A stretch of DNA of 64,000 nucleotides, from NCBI GenBank assembly GCA_026874595.1, contig CM049310.1, positions 25,097,058-25,161,057 on the forward strand. The letters run 5' to 3'. The stretch comes from Sipunculus nudus (lineage: Eukaryota > Annelida > Sipuncula > Golfingiida > Sipunculidae). Both the position numbers and the translations under genes were made by a program. Positions 37,051 through 45,650 of this stretch are shown piece after piece (within the stretch, counting starts at the first letter, position 1; each line of letters starts with the position of its first letter). The notes beneath the pieces are model-generated. The model was not told the origin of the DNA. It saw nothing but the letters and a program-made list of their open reading frames with translations, and made no database searches.

Positions 37051-37809
37051 CACTGCGTTAGTTATTCTTAAGTCACTGTAAACTTTCAGTGTTGAGGCAA
37101 ATACATTTGAGGAATTACTAGATGTTTACATTATTTTAATGAAGCATGTAACTCTTTTTAAGTATCTTTTATACACAGAGGGAGACCAGGGCTGCTGTCA
37201 ATCAGATAATTTGTTTTCCCTACCTCTGGCTGCCTCCTGTACATGACTCTTGGAAAATGCATTCGCAGCCCGGAGCGTATGGGTTTGTCGCGCTGGTGTA
37301 CTTGATTTGTGTCCCTCCCAGACCCTCAAGCCAATGCCAATCAGTGTGTACACCAATGCATTCCACTTTCATCTTCTGTTCACATCGGGAAGCCAGTTGC
37401 TAATATAAATGAACATGTAAAAGTGTCAGATTCTTATATATTAAAGAAATCTTTTATTAGTTTGTTCATGTGATAACTGATATATTTGGAATTGTTTGCA
37501 AAGAGATCATCAAATGGCGTAGATGTGTTTGTTTAAAGGAGATACAGGGCAGATGGGATGTTATATATGGGGGGGAAGGGGGGGGGGGGGGGGGTTGTCA
37601 ATGTAATCACCACTCCCTCCAGATATTCAGAAAATAAGATCTAAACATTTAAAAAAACGAAACCTTTGTAATTAAAATGAAATATATAATTAATATAGAA
37701 TATATAAATTATTATATGACTTTGGTTCCATTTCTGCCTTTCTGCTTGAGTGACAAGCATTAACAAATAGTGTAAATTTTTTAAAGACTTTAGCAATATA
37801 TAACCAAAT

Positions 37810-37867
<58 letters not shown>

Positions 37868-38598
37868 CACTCTAAGAAAAAAAGATTTTTGAGGGTTCCT
37901 TCTGGATCCTGATGGGTTCTATATTGAAATATGGTTCCACATGGAACCTTTTTGGGGATTTATGGGTTCTATTTAGCATACTTAAGGTTCTTCGCTTATC
38001 AATTGTTCTTTCTGGAACCTCTTACCATGCACGGCGATTAACCAAATATAGGCCTGTTTAATGAAAATGTATATGAAATTTGCTACATATTATCAGTTCA
38101 AGATGAGAGCTGCTTATAAAATATTTCACATAATCAATCTTGAAAAGTGTGCATATATATGTGTATTAATGCAACTAAGACCTAGGCTTATTTAATACGC
38201 CCTATTAATTCCGTCGTGCCCATATAGATCCCCTTAGGCTATTCATCAAATCGATCCCATTTGCAGCCTCGCATATATGTATAGCACATGCACAGTTTGC
38301 ACCCCGTTGGCCTGGGAAACCCACAGAATGCATGGCCTGTATTAATTAGCATGGGCAAATTAGGTTCTGTATTGGTTGTATCACTGTGGTTGGAAAATCA
38401 TTTTTTAGCATTTAAATACCGCACACACATTCCTTCACATGCTCCCCCGATACGCACAAAGCATAATCTCGTAATCTCGTAAAGTCTCGGCTTTTCAAAC
38501 CACGCCGTTAGCTTCATTCTAATCACAATCACCTGATGATCGGGTCGCATCCCGTGAAACAGACTGTTGTGAATGTACAGTGTTGTTTTTCTCCAGTG

Positions 38599-38637
<39 letters not shown>

Positions 38638-40752
38638 CACATGTATATATACATGTATATATTATTTTTATTTAATATTTTATTATTTATTAATATATTT
38701 TTATATATAGTTATTAATAATCTAGTTATATCTAAAATATAAAGTTAAAATATATAGTTTTCTGTCTATTCTGCCAGCACCATCAGTGCAAAATCAATTT
38801 CTTTAGTCAAACTCTATGATCACAGAAATAAAAGTTATCCTTTCCAGCAGCATAAGAAGTAAGAGACAATCAATTATATTAATGACAAAATTTACCAAAT
38901 AATATAAGACATCAATTCCACCCATGAGATGTTCCCTTAGGTCTTTTCAAATAAAAATATATAATTATGAAAACTCTATTATTGTAAATGAAACCCTCAC
39001 TAAACATTGAAAACGAGAAACAAGCAAAAATGAATTTCGTCTGATAATCTACATGCTGTTACATATTTATACATTCATAGATCCTTCAAGACCCCCACTG
39101 TGAAGATGAGAAAAGTATTGGGCAACACATCAAAGATATCGAGAAAGAGATGTGTAGAACCATGCCTGATCTGGAGGTGTTAAAGATAGGATGGCAAGGA
39201 CTCTGCACCAGAGAGAGGATGACAGTAACCTGATGGTGGTGGAGCTCTTTATGAACAAGTATCCATGCCTTAGACGACCGGATATGGTATTTCAAAAATT
39301 AATAATTCAGTACATTCAGATTGTTCACATAATGTTGCTGAAATTAAAGCATATTAATTTGCAACTGTCACATCAGTTTTAAGAACATATTTAATTTGTT
39401 GTAAAGTATCTAGTACAAAATACTTTGTGTACTGGTTACATAAGATAAATATGTATTTATTGTTGACCCCCTCTTGTGTACTCTCTTTTTCAGATTCTGC
39501 TAGAAAGGAGCCAGCGGTATGGCATCCAGCCACTGAAGGAGCTGCGGAGCTTCTTGTATGCAAAGGATAGCATCATCTTGTCTATGCTAGGGAACTCTCC
39601 ATTCAAGCAAACTCTTGAATGTTTCGTTGGTGGTTGCCTGGAGGAAACCAGGCGGAAGGGTGAGTTTAATGTTTATACCCATTGAGATCATCTTCAACAT
39701 AGCTGCCTTACAGAGGTTCAAGGTTCCCACCATTTTCTCATTTAATTTTAAACCAGTTAATATCATAGTACTGTCCAGAGGATAGGGGTAACACTGTCTC
39801 TCATGAAATTGATGCTGTGCCTCATATATGTTATTTTATTTTACTATTTTATATCAATCAGTAGTTTAACTTTAAGAACTCGTGCAAAATACTCTCTAGG
39901 CTCATACTCTCTGAGATTTTCATTATGCTTACATCTGTTGAATAAAATGTTTTATTTTTCATTTCAGAGCTTTCCATGAATGCGGCTGCACTGCTATTGG
40001 CCTCACTGTTTAAGGAGAAAGATGACGGCCTATTTGTCATGAAGCAGGTACTAGCAAATATTAAATCTATAAGTGTGCCAATTATTAATGTTATCTTTGT
40101 TAATATTTCAGATATATGGATATATTGAAGAGTATGAATAAAGGTAAAACAATCTGGCATGCATGATTGGCATTTTTTGTGTGTAGGATTTAGTAGATTG
40201 TAAAATGTATTTAAAGAAATAATGAATTGAAAATAGTTAATCAAAAAAGTAAAAACTGAAGGTAGTACCCCGTCTGGTGCCCCTTAGACATAGCATTGGC
40301 CATTTGGTCTGCCATTAAATATCCTGTTAATTAAAGAATCACTTGCACTTTATCTGTAAACACTATATTGATATTTAATATTTTATCCTTTTTCTCAGGA
40401 GGATGCAAAATTGACGCAGACAATAATATTCGGAAAATGCACTGAAGAAGGGAACCCTCTGTCTGCCAAAAGTGTATCTGTCACAGTAGATAAAACAGTA
40501 GTTGTTAGTCGGGACAACTACATGGACGCAATGACAGCAGTCAGTGTTGTAGTTGGACTCTACTTCATATTTGGAATTACATACCAGAAAGCTGTGAGAA
40601 ATACGCTAGATTTCCTGCACACGAAGGTATTCATATCACAAGAGGCACCAAAAACACTACGTCCATCAATCGTGAGAGTTTGTGGAGAACTCGTCATTTA
40701 AAAACAGAAATGGTGTTTGGTGAATACAATACCATGTACCAGGAGCAAGGTG

Positions 40753-40790
<38 letters not shown>

Positions 40791-43171
40791 TATAAATAAA
40801 GAACAAGCCACATGAGAAGGGCATTCAAAGACATTTGAGAACTATAAGGGATTGTTGGAAAATAATGCATGCATGAATTAATATTATGCTTATACATTAA
40901 AGATATGGCTTTTTCAAATAAATGTTATATTTTTAAGAATTGTGTTTTTCCTATAACCCCTTTATTCTTTTCATATCTGATTTACTTTCCCATAGAAGGA
41001 AATAGCAGGCACACAAATACAATTTAGATTATTGACTCCTGATAATGAAGTTCTTTTTTTTTGTTGAATGAGATTTGCCACATAATCCCTTGACCAGGTG
41101 CCCTCTAACACAAATTTTAGCCTTCCCTAATATTAGAACTCCACTTAAGAAAATGATAAAGATATAGCTGTATCCCTCTGCGTTAATTGATCCAAAATAT
41201 GATTCCCTATATCCATATGAATAAACCATAATTAAAGGTTCCAGAAAGAACCATAGAAGAAGGTTCCACAAAGAACCCATTAAGGTTTCCCACTCAGTCC
41301 ACTCTAAAGAACCTTGAAGGGTTTCTCAATGAACCTTCAATGAGGTTCCAGATAGAACCTGTAAGGTTCCACAAAAGAACCCTTTGAAGGTTCTGTGAAG
41401 AACCATGCATTGGAAGTTTCAGTTAGAACCTTTAAAGGTTCCCCACTCAGTCCATTGCGAAGAACCCTTTTGGAATCCATCTGGAACCATTTTTTCTTAG
41501 AGTGTATATATACACTATAATTGAGGAAAAAAAAGAAGAGCGACATCTATTTGGAAATTGGACAAGTATTCTATTCTATCCAAATCAAATGCACTGCTTT
41601 TCTCTAAGTCAGTGACCCAACGGATCACCGTGGGTCAAGTGTTTTAACCAAAAATGGCGAGGTTTTATCCTACACTTTATGATTCAATATAAGGGTTTCT
41701 ACATCCAACGGAGTGGTTATAGTTTACAAGACTGGCCTATCAAATAAGTATTTTTTCAGAAAAAAAAAGTGCATGTAAGAATAACACCATTCTCAATATC
41801 CAGAAGCGGAGCCGGAAAGGGGGGGGGGGGGGCGCAGGGTCTAGTGGCTTCAACCTTTAAAGGGTTTCAGACTGATTTTTTGCGGCCTGGAACCACAACT
41901 TTATCGTACCTTGGGACCTTTTATATGTGTAATCATTAGTCATCCTGGGTTTGACCCCTCTTTTTCCTATATCCTTGATCCAAACCTGGTAGCTTCTATA
42001 CAAGCACCCTATTCGGAAATGCCTTTCCACTTTACACAATATTCATGTGATAAGCATCTCAGGAATGAGCTTTGTGTACCTTCAAAGTTGTAATTGCTGT
42101 AACAGGCAGCTGATAATCAGGGTAAGCCTTGAATGATCCGGCTGTTTCATAGCCATTCACATGCATTCTCTGTTCCTTGTCATGGTGGATGACGGTCACG
42201 GCTGTAGTGGGCCCGGTCTGAAGGCATTCTACCTCTGTCACAAGATTAAACAAATAACAGGCACCTCTATACATATAAATACAGACACAGATACACACAT
42301 AAATGTATATATATGCTCTACCGTGGCTGTATCGAGCACTATACTGCAAGCAGTGGAACCTACTTAGGTTAATATATATATATATATATATCCATGAATG
42401 TATGTATATGAGTAGTTTTGTATGCATGTATGAATATAAATGGGTGTATCTGAGAAATAGAATCCGAATATGTTTGTTTGTGAAACCACTGTGCTGAACT
42501 TAGTCGCCCTCTGATGTATTCTTTAAAATAAGGTTCCTGTAAACCAAGTTGAATCGTTAAACCACTTGTGACGAAGTCCCGCAGGTGTTTTTAGTTCTCT
42601 ACATGTATGTACATGTACAAGAACATGTATGTAAGAGACTTTTCACCAAGTCAACCAGTTTAAGTGTGAGGCGGGATTGGTTTTCAATACTTTTGTTTTA
42701 TTTGCTCTCAGAGACGGTAACAATGAATGTATACTGAAAAAAAAGTTTTTTTTGTGTGTCACCAAGGCTTCGATTCGTCCGGAGGCTAGCTAAATTGAAA
42801 AGCTTGTTCTTTTAAGCAGTTGGCATACATGGGTAGTTTATGAATATTCATAAGGTAACAAATACACTTAACTATTTATAGAAAACTGACGTTGAAACAG
42901 GTTAAGATAAAGTTGCTGGGTTTATTTTAAACCTATGGGTTAGCTTTGTTTATTTCATGATTGGAAACATATTTTGCAGTAAATTTACTTTTTTTTCACA
43001 TTGAATTTCGCCCCCGAAGTCGTGGCAGGGTCTGTACGATCATCAAATAGTGCAGGGAATAAAGTGGGTTTATATAATACGAGTATTAACGATTAACCAC
43101 TCTTGTTAAAGTGTATGATAATGTTTCTTAAACAGAACGTGCATCGGCAATGGATGATCAAGGTTCGGAGG

Positions 43172-43235
<64 letters not shown>

Positions 43236-43746
43236 GAATATTATGTAATGTAATTATGTGCTGTAAATGTTGGTGATGTAATCTGAAGAGTTAATTTGAA
43301 GATAATAAGTCCATATTGCCGGATCGTGTGCTTACTTGAATATACCATGATAATAATAATAAAAATAATGATAATTGTAATAAAAAGTTCATATTGTCGG
43401 ATGGTGTGGTTACTTGAATTCACCCATTCAAACCATAAGACCGATAATCTCTGTCATAAGATATGAGGATTAGATTTTACTCATTTATAAACGATGCATT
43501 TGAAAATTATTACTGAATAACCATAGGGTCTGAGGGACTTACCGTTGAAGCTGGTACCAACGAGGGAAACGCTGAACGTGCTTCCATTTGACATAGCTCC
43601 ATGCCGGAGGACGTCACCACAATGCCTGTACACTGGGGAAAGTACACGCAGGTAAATAATAAAATTAATAATAATAATAAAAATATTAGTAATAATAATA
43701 ATAATAATAATGATAATAATAATAGTTGTAATAAAAAATAATTGTG

Positions 43747-43792
<46 letters not shown>

Positions 43793-43829
43793 TAATATAA
43801 TAATAATAATATTAATAATAATAATAATA

Positions 43830-43883
<54 letters not shown>

Positions 43884-44269
43884 ACTGGAATCTGCATTCT
43901 AATGGTTTTAATTTTTGTAAGATTTTCTACGTTTTGTAGGATGCGATTTCCAGAACTTCGAGGCTATATGAAACTAAAGGAATTAAAACCCTGTAAAAAC
44001 AATAAGTAGTGCTAGCTGTTTTAAATGATCTATAAATAGGAAGTCTCTCGTCATAAAGTTTACAGGAATATAATTGACACTTCAGTTGTGATTTGTTTAC
44101 AATCATCCAAATATAACAATATCAATGAAACAATATACATGTAAAAAGGTCGATGCACATGTTAAAATACAATTATCGTAATAAACTGCAACGACTCACC
44201 TATTTCAGCATCTGATGATGATATGATGGCCCCGCCTACCACCAGCAGATATATCATCAACCTAATCAT
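21807..44269 (-). CDS. 11-exon secreted protein with two tandem CASPR-type fibrinogen-like domains
   Basis: Spliced model: 44269-44200, 43632-43543, 42234-42080, 37399-37224, 35776-35607, 33396-33304, 29175-29009, 28241-28066, 23557-23379, 22721-22516, 22025-21807. The exon sum is 1701 nt, 566 residues plus TGA; all ten introns are GT/AG and every phase matches. Residues 1-20 form a signal peptide. Residues ~24-220 and ~221-425 are two copies of a fibrinogen-like domain of the contactin-associated-protein (CASPR/neurexin IV) type: each has an 'AVT(V/I)(I/V)HH' block, an 'RCEQ' block, a 'C(E/R)CIF.ESC' block and ends 'EELY(Y/F)TLGPLRCYH'. Residues 426-566 are a Cys-containing C-terminal domain ending 'YEICELQV', perhaps galactose-binding (discoidin/fucolectin-like). 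No transmembrane helix is seen, so secretion is inferred. Family assignment rests on remembered motifs; the exon model is strong, the function (adhesion or lectin-like binding) is inference. Confidence 0.82.
22516..22721 (-). CDS. Exon 10: first half of C-terminal domain
   Basis: Bounded by TTACCTTTTAG and GGA|GTAAGT, 206 nt, phase 1 to 0. It encodes a 'LSQDTAKLMDGSGSTCITF' segment and 'SQYITVDLLGSDLPTG'. The 'L.DG..STC' pattern followed by an 'I.VDL' strand is reminiscent of F5/8-type discoidin/fucolectin folds; this is a suggestion from motif order only. Confidence 0.75.
23379..23557 (-). CDS. Exon 9: C-terminal part of domain 2 (…TLGPLRCYH)
   Basis: Bounded by GTTATTTCAG and CAG A|GTAATT, 179 nt, phase 2 to 1. 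It encodes 'GDWGISEGYFSDSD', 'PLPVKTVAAGDTGNAG' and 'EELYFTLGPLRCYH', homologous to exon 5. It is separated from exon 8 by a 4.5-kb intron containing a pogo-like MITE. Confidence 0.82.
26325..26526. repeat. (TA)n-associated repeat with GGGATGCGACCCGATCATCA
   Basis: CACAACAGTCTGTTTCACGG, then GATGCGACCCGATCATCAGG, then 'TCTAACAGTGTTGTTTTTCT' next to (TA)n, with the last part duplicated at 26425-26490. The same block in the opposite order occurs at 38530-38635, also joined to (TA)n: a dispersed repeat that travels with the microsatellite. Confidence 0.65.
26528..27524. mobile_element. Second pogo-like MITE, inserted in a TA microsatellite
   Basis: Left end CAATAGAACGCCTG, right end the complement of CAGTAGAACGCCTG, with TA on both sides and (TA)n flanks. 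Inner parts repeat GACCGTAAT and GGCCGTT words. No transposase reading frame. It lies in intron 8 of the fibrinogen-like gene. Confidence 0.75.
28066..28241 (-). CDS. Exon 8: RCEQ and CRCIF block of domain 2
   Basis: Bounded by ATACTCTTACAG and ACT GG|GTAAGT, 176 nt, phase 0 to 2. It encodes 'LRCEQYMKIESRE' and 'PPCRCIFNESCSAGST', matching exon 4 in length, phase and motif order. Its 3' splice-site sequence CTCTTACAGTC is repeated many times in the adjoining intron. Confidence 0.85.
28246..28990 (-). repeat. 47-bp minisatellite filling intron 7, with repeated 3' splice-site motif
   Basis: About 16 units of ~47 bp. On the transcribed strand most contain CCTCTTACAGTCATCTGATT, close to the true acceptor of exon 8 (ACTCTTACAG|TCTTCTG). 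The array spans essentially the whole 767-nt intron. In phase 0 a decoy acceptor reads TCA TCT GAT TGA, a stop after three codons. Confidence 0.9.
29009..29175 (-). CDS. Exon 7: 'AVTIVHH' block of domain 2
   Basis: Bounded by CCTGTTGACAG and AAG|GTCAGC, 167 nt, phase 1 to 0. It encodes 'TVTVQCEL', 'EAVTIVHHNVESRHHVIGHE' and 'ISETQLTALK', homologous to exon 3. The intron that follows (767 nt) is almost entirely a 47-bp minisatellite. Confidence 0.8.
30985..32385. repeat. 67-bp minisatellite with CACGTG in most units
   Basis: About 21 units of 67-68 bp in intron 6. The unit core is ATTGTCACGTGATTCCTCTG followed by TAGCCGAG. About 15 units keep CACGTG. Variant units recur about 538 bp apart (31190/31728, 31395/31933), showing that an eight-unit block was itself duplicated. 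Confidence 0.9.
33304..33396 (-). CDS. Exon 6: start of fibrinogen-like domain 2
   Basis: Bounded by TTTTCAAG and GAA G|GTGAGG, 93 nt, phase 1 to 1. It encodes 'LGIKHCGHLAAAGIV' and 'YDVDPGGLE'; the latter resembles the 'Y.(I/V)DP.G' motif near the start of fibrinogen-like domains. The acceptor polypyrimidine tract is weak, but both flanking junctions are in phase. Confidence 0.7.
33580..35606 (-). repeat. Exon-end/splice-donor minisatellite filling intron 5
   Basis: About 23 units. Each contains a variant of the last part of exon 5: CCTGAGATGCTACCAGATCT on the transcribed strand. Units at 34.90-35.60 kb are ~103 bp and keep the AG|GTAACA donor; units at 33.71-34.90 kb are ~86 bp and have lost the GT. 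The outermost unit (33583-33640) again resembles the true exon most closely. Extra bases shift the reading frame, so the units are not coding. Confidence 0.9.
35607..35776 (-). CDS. Exon 5: C-terminal part of domain 1 (…TLGPLRCYH)
   Basis: Bounded by TTTTTTGTAG and CCA G|GTAACA, 170 nt, phase 2 to 1. It encodes 'CHCQQDGPWTADEGYL', 'VPLPVTGVRGGDTGG' and 'EELYYTLGPLRCYHIF', as in the end of the CASPR fibrinogen-like domain. The last ~45 nt of this exon together with its splice donor is the source motif of the minisatellite that fills the following intron. Confidence 0.85.
36384..36560. repeat. Dispersed G-tract repeat, copy 2, with G17 and C22 tracts
   Basis: GGATCCAGGATTTAGGAAA, CCCCAGGTCCTGAAGC, then G-run at 36465-36481, 'GGTTGCGGCGGCTG' and a C-run ending in CCACCCACCCCACCCC. 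Same family as 12690-12850. Confidence 0.6.
36970..37048. repeat. (TA)n microsatellite, longest in window
   Basis: About 39 uninterrupted TA units in intron 4 of the fibrinogen-like gene. Confidence 0.95.
37224..37399 (-). CDS. Exon 4: RCEQ and CECIF block of domain 1
   Basis: Bounded by TTATATTAG and AG|GTAGGG, 176 nt, phase 0 to 2. It encodes 'LASRCEQKMKVECIG' and 'PGCECIFQESCTGGSQ'. Exon 8 (28066-28241) has exactly the same length and phases and a homologous product, which supports both models. The intron before it (4.7 kb) carries the TIR transposon. Confidence 0.85.
38530..38635. repeat. (TA)n-associated repeat, second copy
   Basis: CACCTGATGATCGGGTCGCA, then TCCCGTGAAACAGACTGTTG, then 'ACAGTGTTGTTTTTCTCCAG' and (TA)n. 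It lies inside the 3.6-kb TIR transposon and upstream of its gene. Confidence 0.65.
39081..40701 (+). pseudogene. Multi-exon gene inside the TIR transposon, one frameshift
   Basis: Exons 39081-39286, 39494-39659, 39968-40047, 40399-40701, all GT/AG. Phases agree (0, 1, 0) except that the first exon is 1 nt short near 39183-39192, where the reading switches from 'MPDLEVLK' to 'MARTLHQREDDSNLMVVE'. The product part is about 251 residues and includes 'ELFMNKYPCLRRPDM', 'LLERSQRYGIQPLKEL', 'LSMNAAALLLASLFKEKDDG' and 'VSVVVGLYFIFGITYQKAV'. The last pattern resembles the C-terminal region of an uncharacterised repeat-associated protein family that I recall from fish and invertebrates; function unknown. 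No start codon exon was identified. AATAAA at 40795-40800 lies ~95 nt past TAA. Confidence 0.6.
40795..40800 (+). terminator. Candidate polyadenylation signal of the transposon gene
   Basis: AATAAA 94 nt after the stop codon, just past a (TA)n tract. Confidence 0.4.
42080..42234 (-). CDS. Exon 3: 'VTVIHHDKEQRMHVNGYE' block of domain 1
   Basis: Bounded by TTGTGACAG and AAG|GTACAC, 155 nt, phase 1 to 0. It contains VTVIHHDKEQRMHVNGYE, the most recognisable signature of CASPR-type fibrinogen-like domains, followed by a 'GSFKAYPDYQLPVTAITTLK' stretch. It pairs with exon 7 at 29009-29175, which has 'AVTIVHHNVESRHHVIGHE'. Confidence 0.85.
43177..43229. repeat. (TA)n microsatellite in intron 2
   Basis: About 26 TA units between exons 2 and 3 of the fibrinogen-like gene. 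Confidence 0.95.
43543..43632 (-). CDS. Exon 2: start of fibrinogen-like domain 1
   Basis: Bounded by TTTCCCCAG and G|GTAAGT, 90 nt, phase 1 to phase 1. It encodes a 'YRHCGDVL..GAMSNGSTF' segment with the conserved N-terminal Cys of the domain. It pairs with exon 6 (33304-33396), which has the same phases and nearly the same length. Confidence 0.75.
43655..43880. repeat. (AAT)n array that switches to (ATT)n, a long perfect hairpin
   Basis: AAT trinucleotides run from ~43665 and turn into ATT trinucleotides at ~43830, so the two halves are self-complementary. It lies in intron 1 of the fibrinogen-like gene, close to the exon 2 acceptor. The long reading frames over it are repeat artefacts. 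Confidence 0.9.
44200..44269 (-). CDS. Exon 1: start codon and signal peptide
   Basis: ATG at 44269-44267 opens MIRLMIYLLVVGGAIISSS, a basic-then-hydrophobic signal peptide with small residues at the likely cleavage site. The exon ends ATA G|GTGAGT, phase 1, which matches the phase-1 acceptor at 43632. About 20 nt upstream of the ATG there is a possible acceptor (TTTCCTTGGTAG), so a separate 5' non-coding exon is plausible. Confidence 0.75.
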
Positions 44270-44754
44270 CGAAAAGAAGCCGGATTCCTACCAAGGAAAT
44301 AGACTTTGTAACAGAAGTATTGATGTTCTATAAAAGTGCAGTGAAAGTGTAGAGACTTCTTACTCTGAATTCAAAGTGTTAATTTAACGTCGGATGAGAA
44401 TGGAATAAACCCGTATTGGCAAAGTGGAATACTTATGCCATCTTTGATATGTCTATCTGGGTAAGCGATAGCTTCAGTCCTCCTGGCAAAAGAAAGTATC
44501 TGTCAAAGAATTTCTTTGAATATTTAGAAGAGTATTTGTCACTGAGTTGTAATGTTAAGGTGACAGATATGGATCCTTATGATAATAATAATAACTAGAA
44601 TACGGGTAGTCGACGGTATATCCGCCGAAATCAGAGTGGGACGGGTGAAGTGTCACTGTGAGGCATGGATGGAGTGGCAAGGGGAAATAGAGTGAGGTGT
44701 GTTGCATAATAGCATGGATGTCTGCAGCCGAAATGTGTATGTAGGTTTCGCGAC

Positions 44755-45650
44755 CTACCACAAAATCCAGAAAGCTGTCAAGGTTGTATACATATGCCAA
44801 AGTTTAGGCAGATAATTCAAAACACTACTTGTATATGAGTGATTTTATCCCACAGCATACAAAGAGAAGGATGCTGTGCAAAAATGGTGGCAGGTGGCGC
44901 CACCAATTTTGTTTATGATTAAGACCTATGTGGTATCTATACACATGCAGAATTTCAGGGGGACATGTCAAACACGTCCTGAGATATAACTTGAATGTCT
45001 GCCGCGTAAACATAAATGTAGATGGCGCCACCTGCCACAAAATAGAGAAAGCTATCCAAGGTGTATAAACATGCAAAATTTTAGGCAGATAAGTCAAACC
45101 ACTACTGAGATACGAGTGATTTTAGCCCACGGTAGACAAACAGACGGACGCTGTGCAAAAATGGTTGTAGGTGGCGCCTCCAGTTTTGCGTATGATAAAG
45201 AGCTTTGAGAGATCTATACACATGCAAACTTTCAGGAGGATACAACAAACCATTCCTGAGATATAAGCCTGGATGTCTGCGGCGTAAACATAAACGCAGA
45301 TGGCACCACATGCCACAGATCCAGGAAGCTTTCAAGATGTATAAACCTGCAAAATTGTAGGCAGATATGTCAAACCACTTGCGAGATATGAGTGATTTTA
45401 TCCTATGGCAGACAAACAGACGGACGCTGTGCCAAAATGGTTGCAGGTGGCGCCACCTGTCCTAAAATCAAGAAAGCTGTCCAGGATGTATACACATGCA
45501 AAATTTTAAGTGGATAAGTCAAACCAATGCAGAGATATGAGTAATTTTATCCCAAGGCAGATGGACGCTGTGCAAAAATTGTTGCAGGTGGCGCCACCAT
45601 TTTTATTGTATGTTATATAGCTATCCAAGGGCTACATTTGAGCAAAATTT
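44755..45650. repeat. Tandem repeat with GGTGGCGCCACC palindromes
   Basis: About 140-bp half units arranged as ~275-bp dimers. Recurrent words: GAGATATGAGTGATTTTATC, GCTGTGCAAAAATGGT and the 12-bp palindrome GGTGGCGCCACC (44.89, 45.45 and 45.59 kb, with variants elsewhere). Long reading frames on the minus strand are by-products of the periodicity. Confidence 0.75.

Larger units (their letters stand above)
37866..41506 (+). mobile_element. 3.6-kb TIR DNA transposon carrying its own multi-exon gene
   Basis: Ends are inverted: TACACTCTAAGAAAAAAAG at the left and its complement (…TTTTTTCTTAGAGTGTA) at the right. Both subterminal regions (37880-38020 and 41230-41490) are full of short GGTTC/GAACC words. 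The flanks are TA-rich, so the target duplication cannot be read. The element sits in intron 3 of the fibrinogen-like gene, and its internal gene runs on the opposite strand. No transposase was recognised; superfamily not assigned. Confidence 0.7.

Noticed and set aside
43481-44009. Long poly-Ile/Asn frames on both strands
   Set aside because: Translation of the (AAT)n/(ATT)n array; only the short exon 2 part on the minus strand is real.
44825-45335. Minus-strand frames of 64-90 codons
   Set aside because: They follow the period of the tandem repeat and have no splice or domain support.
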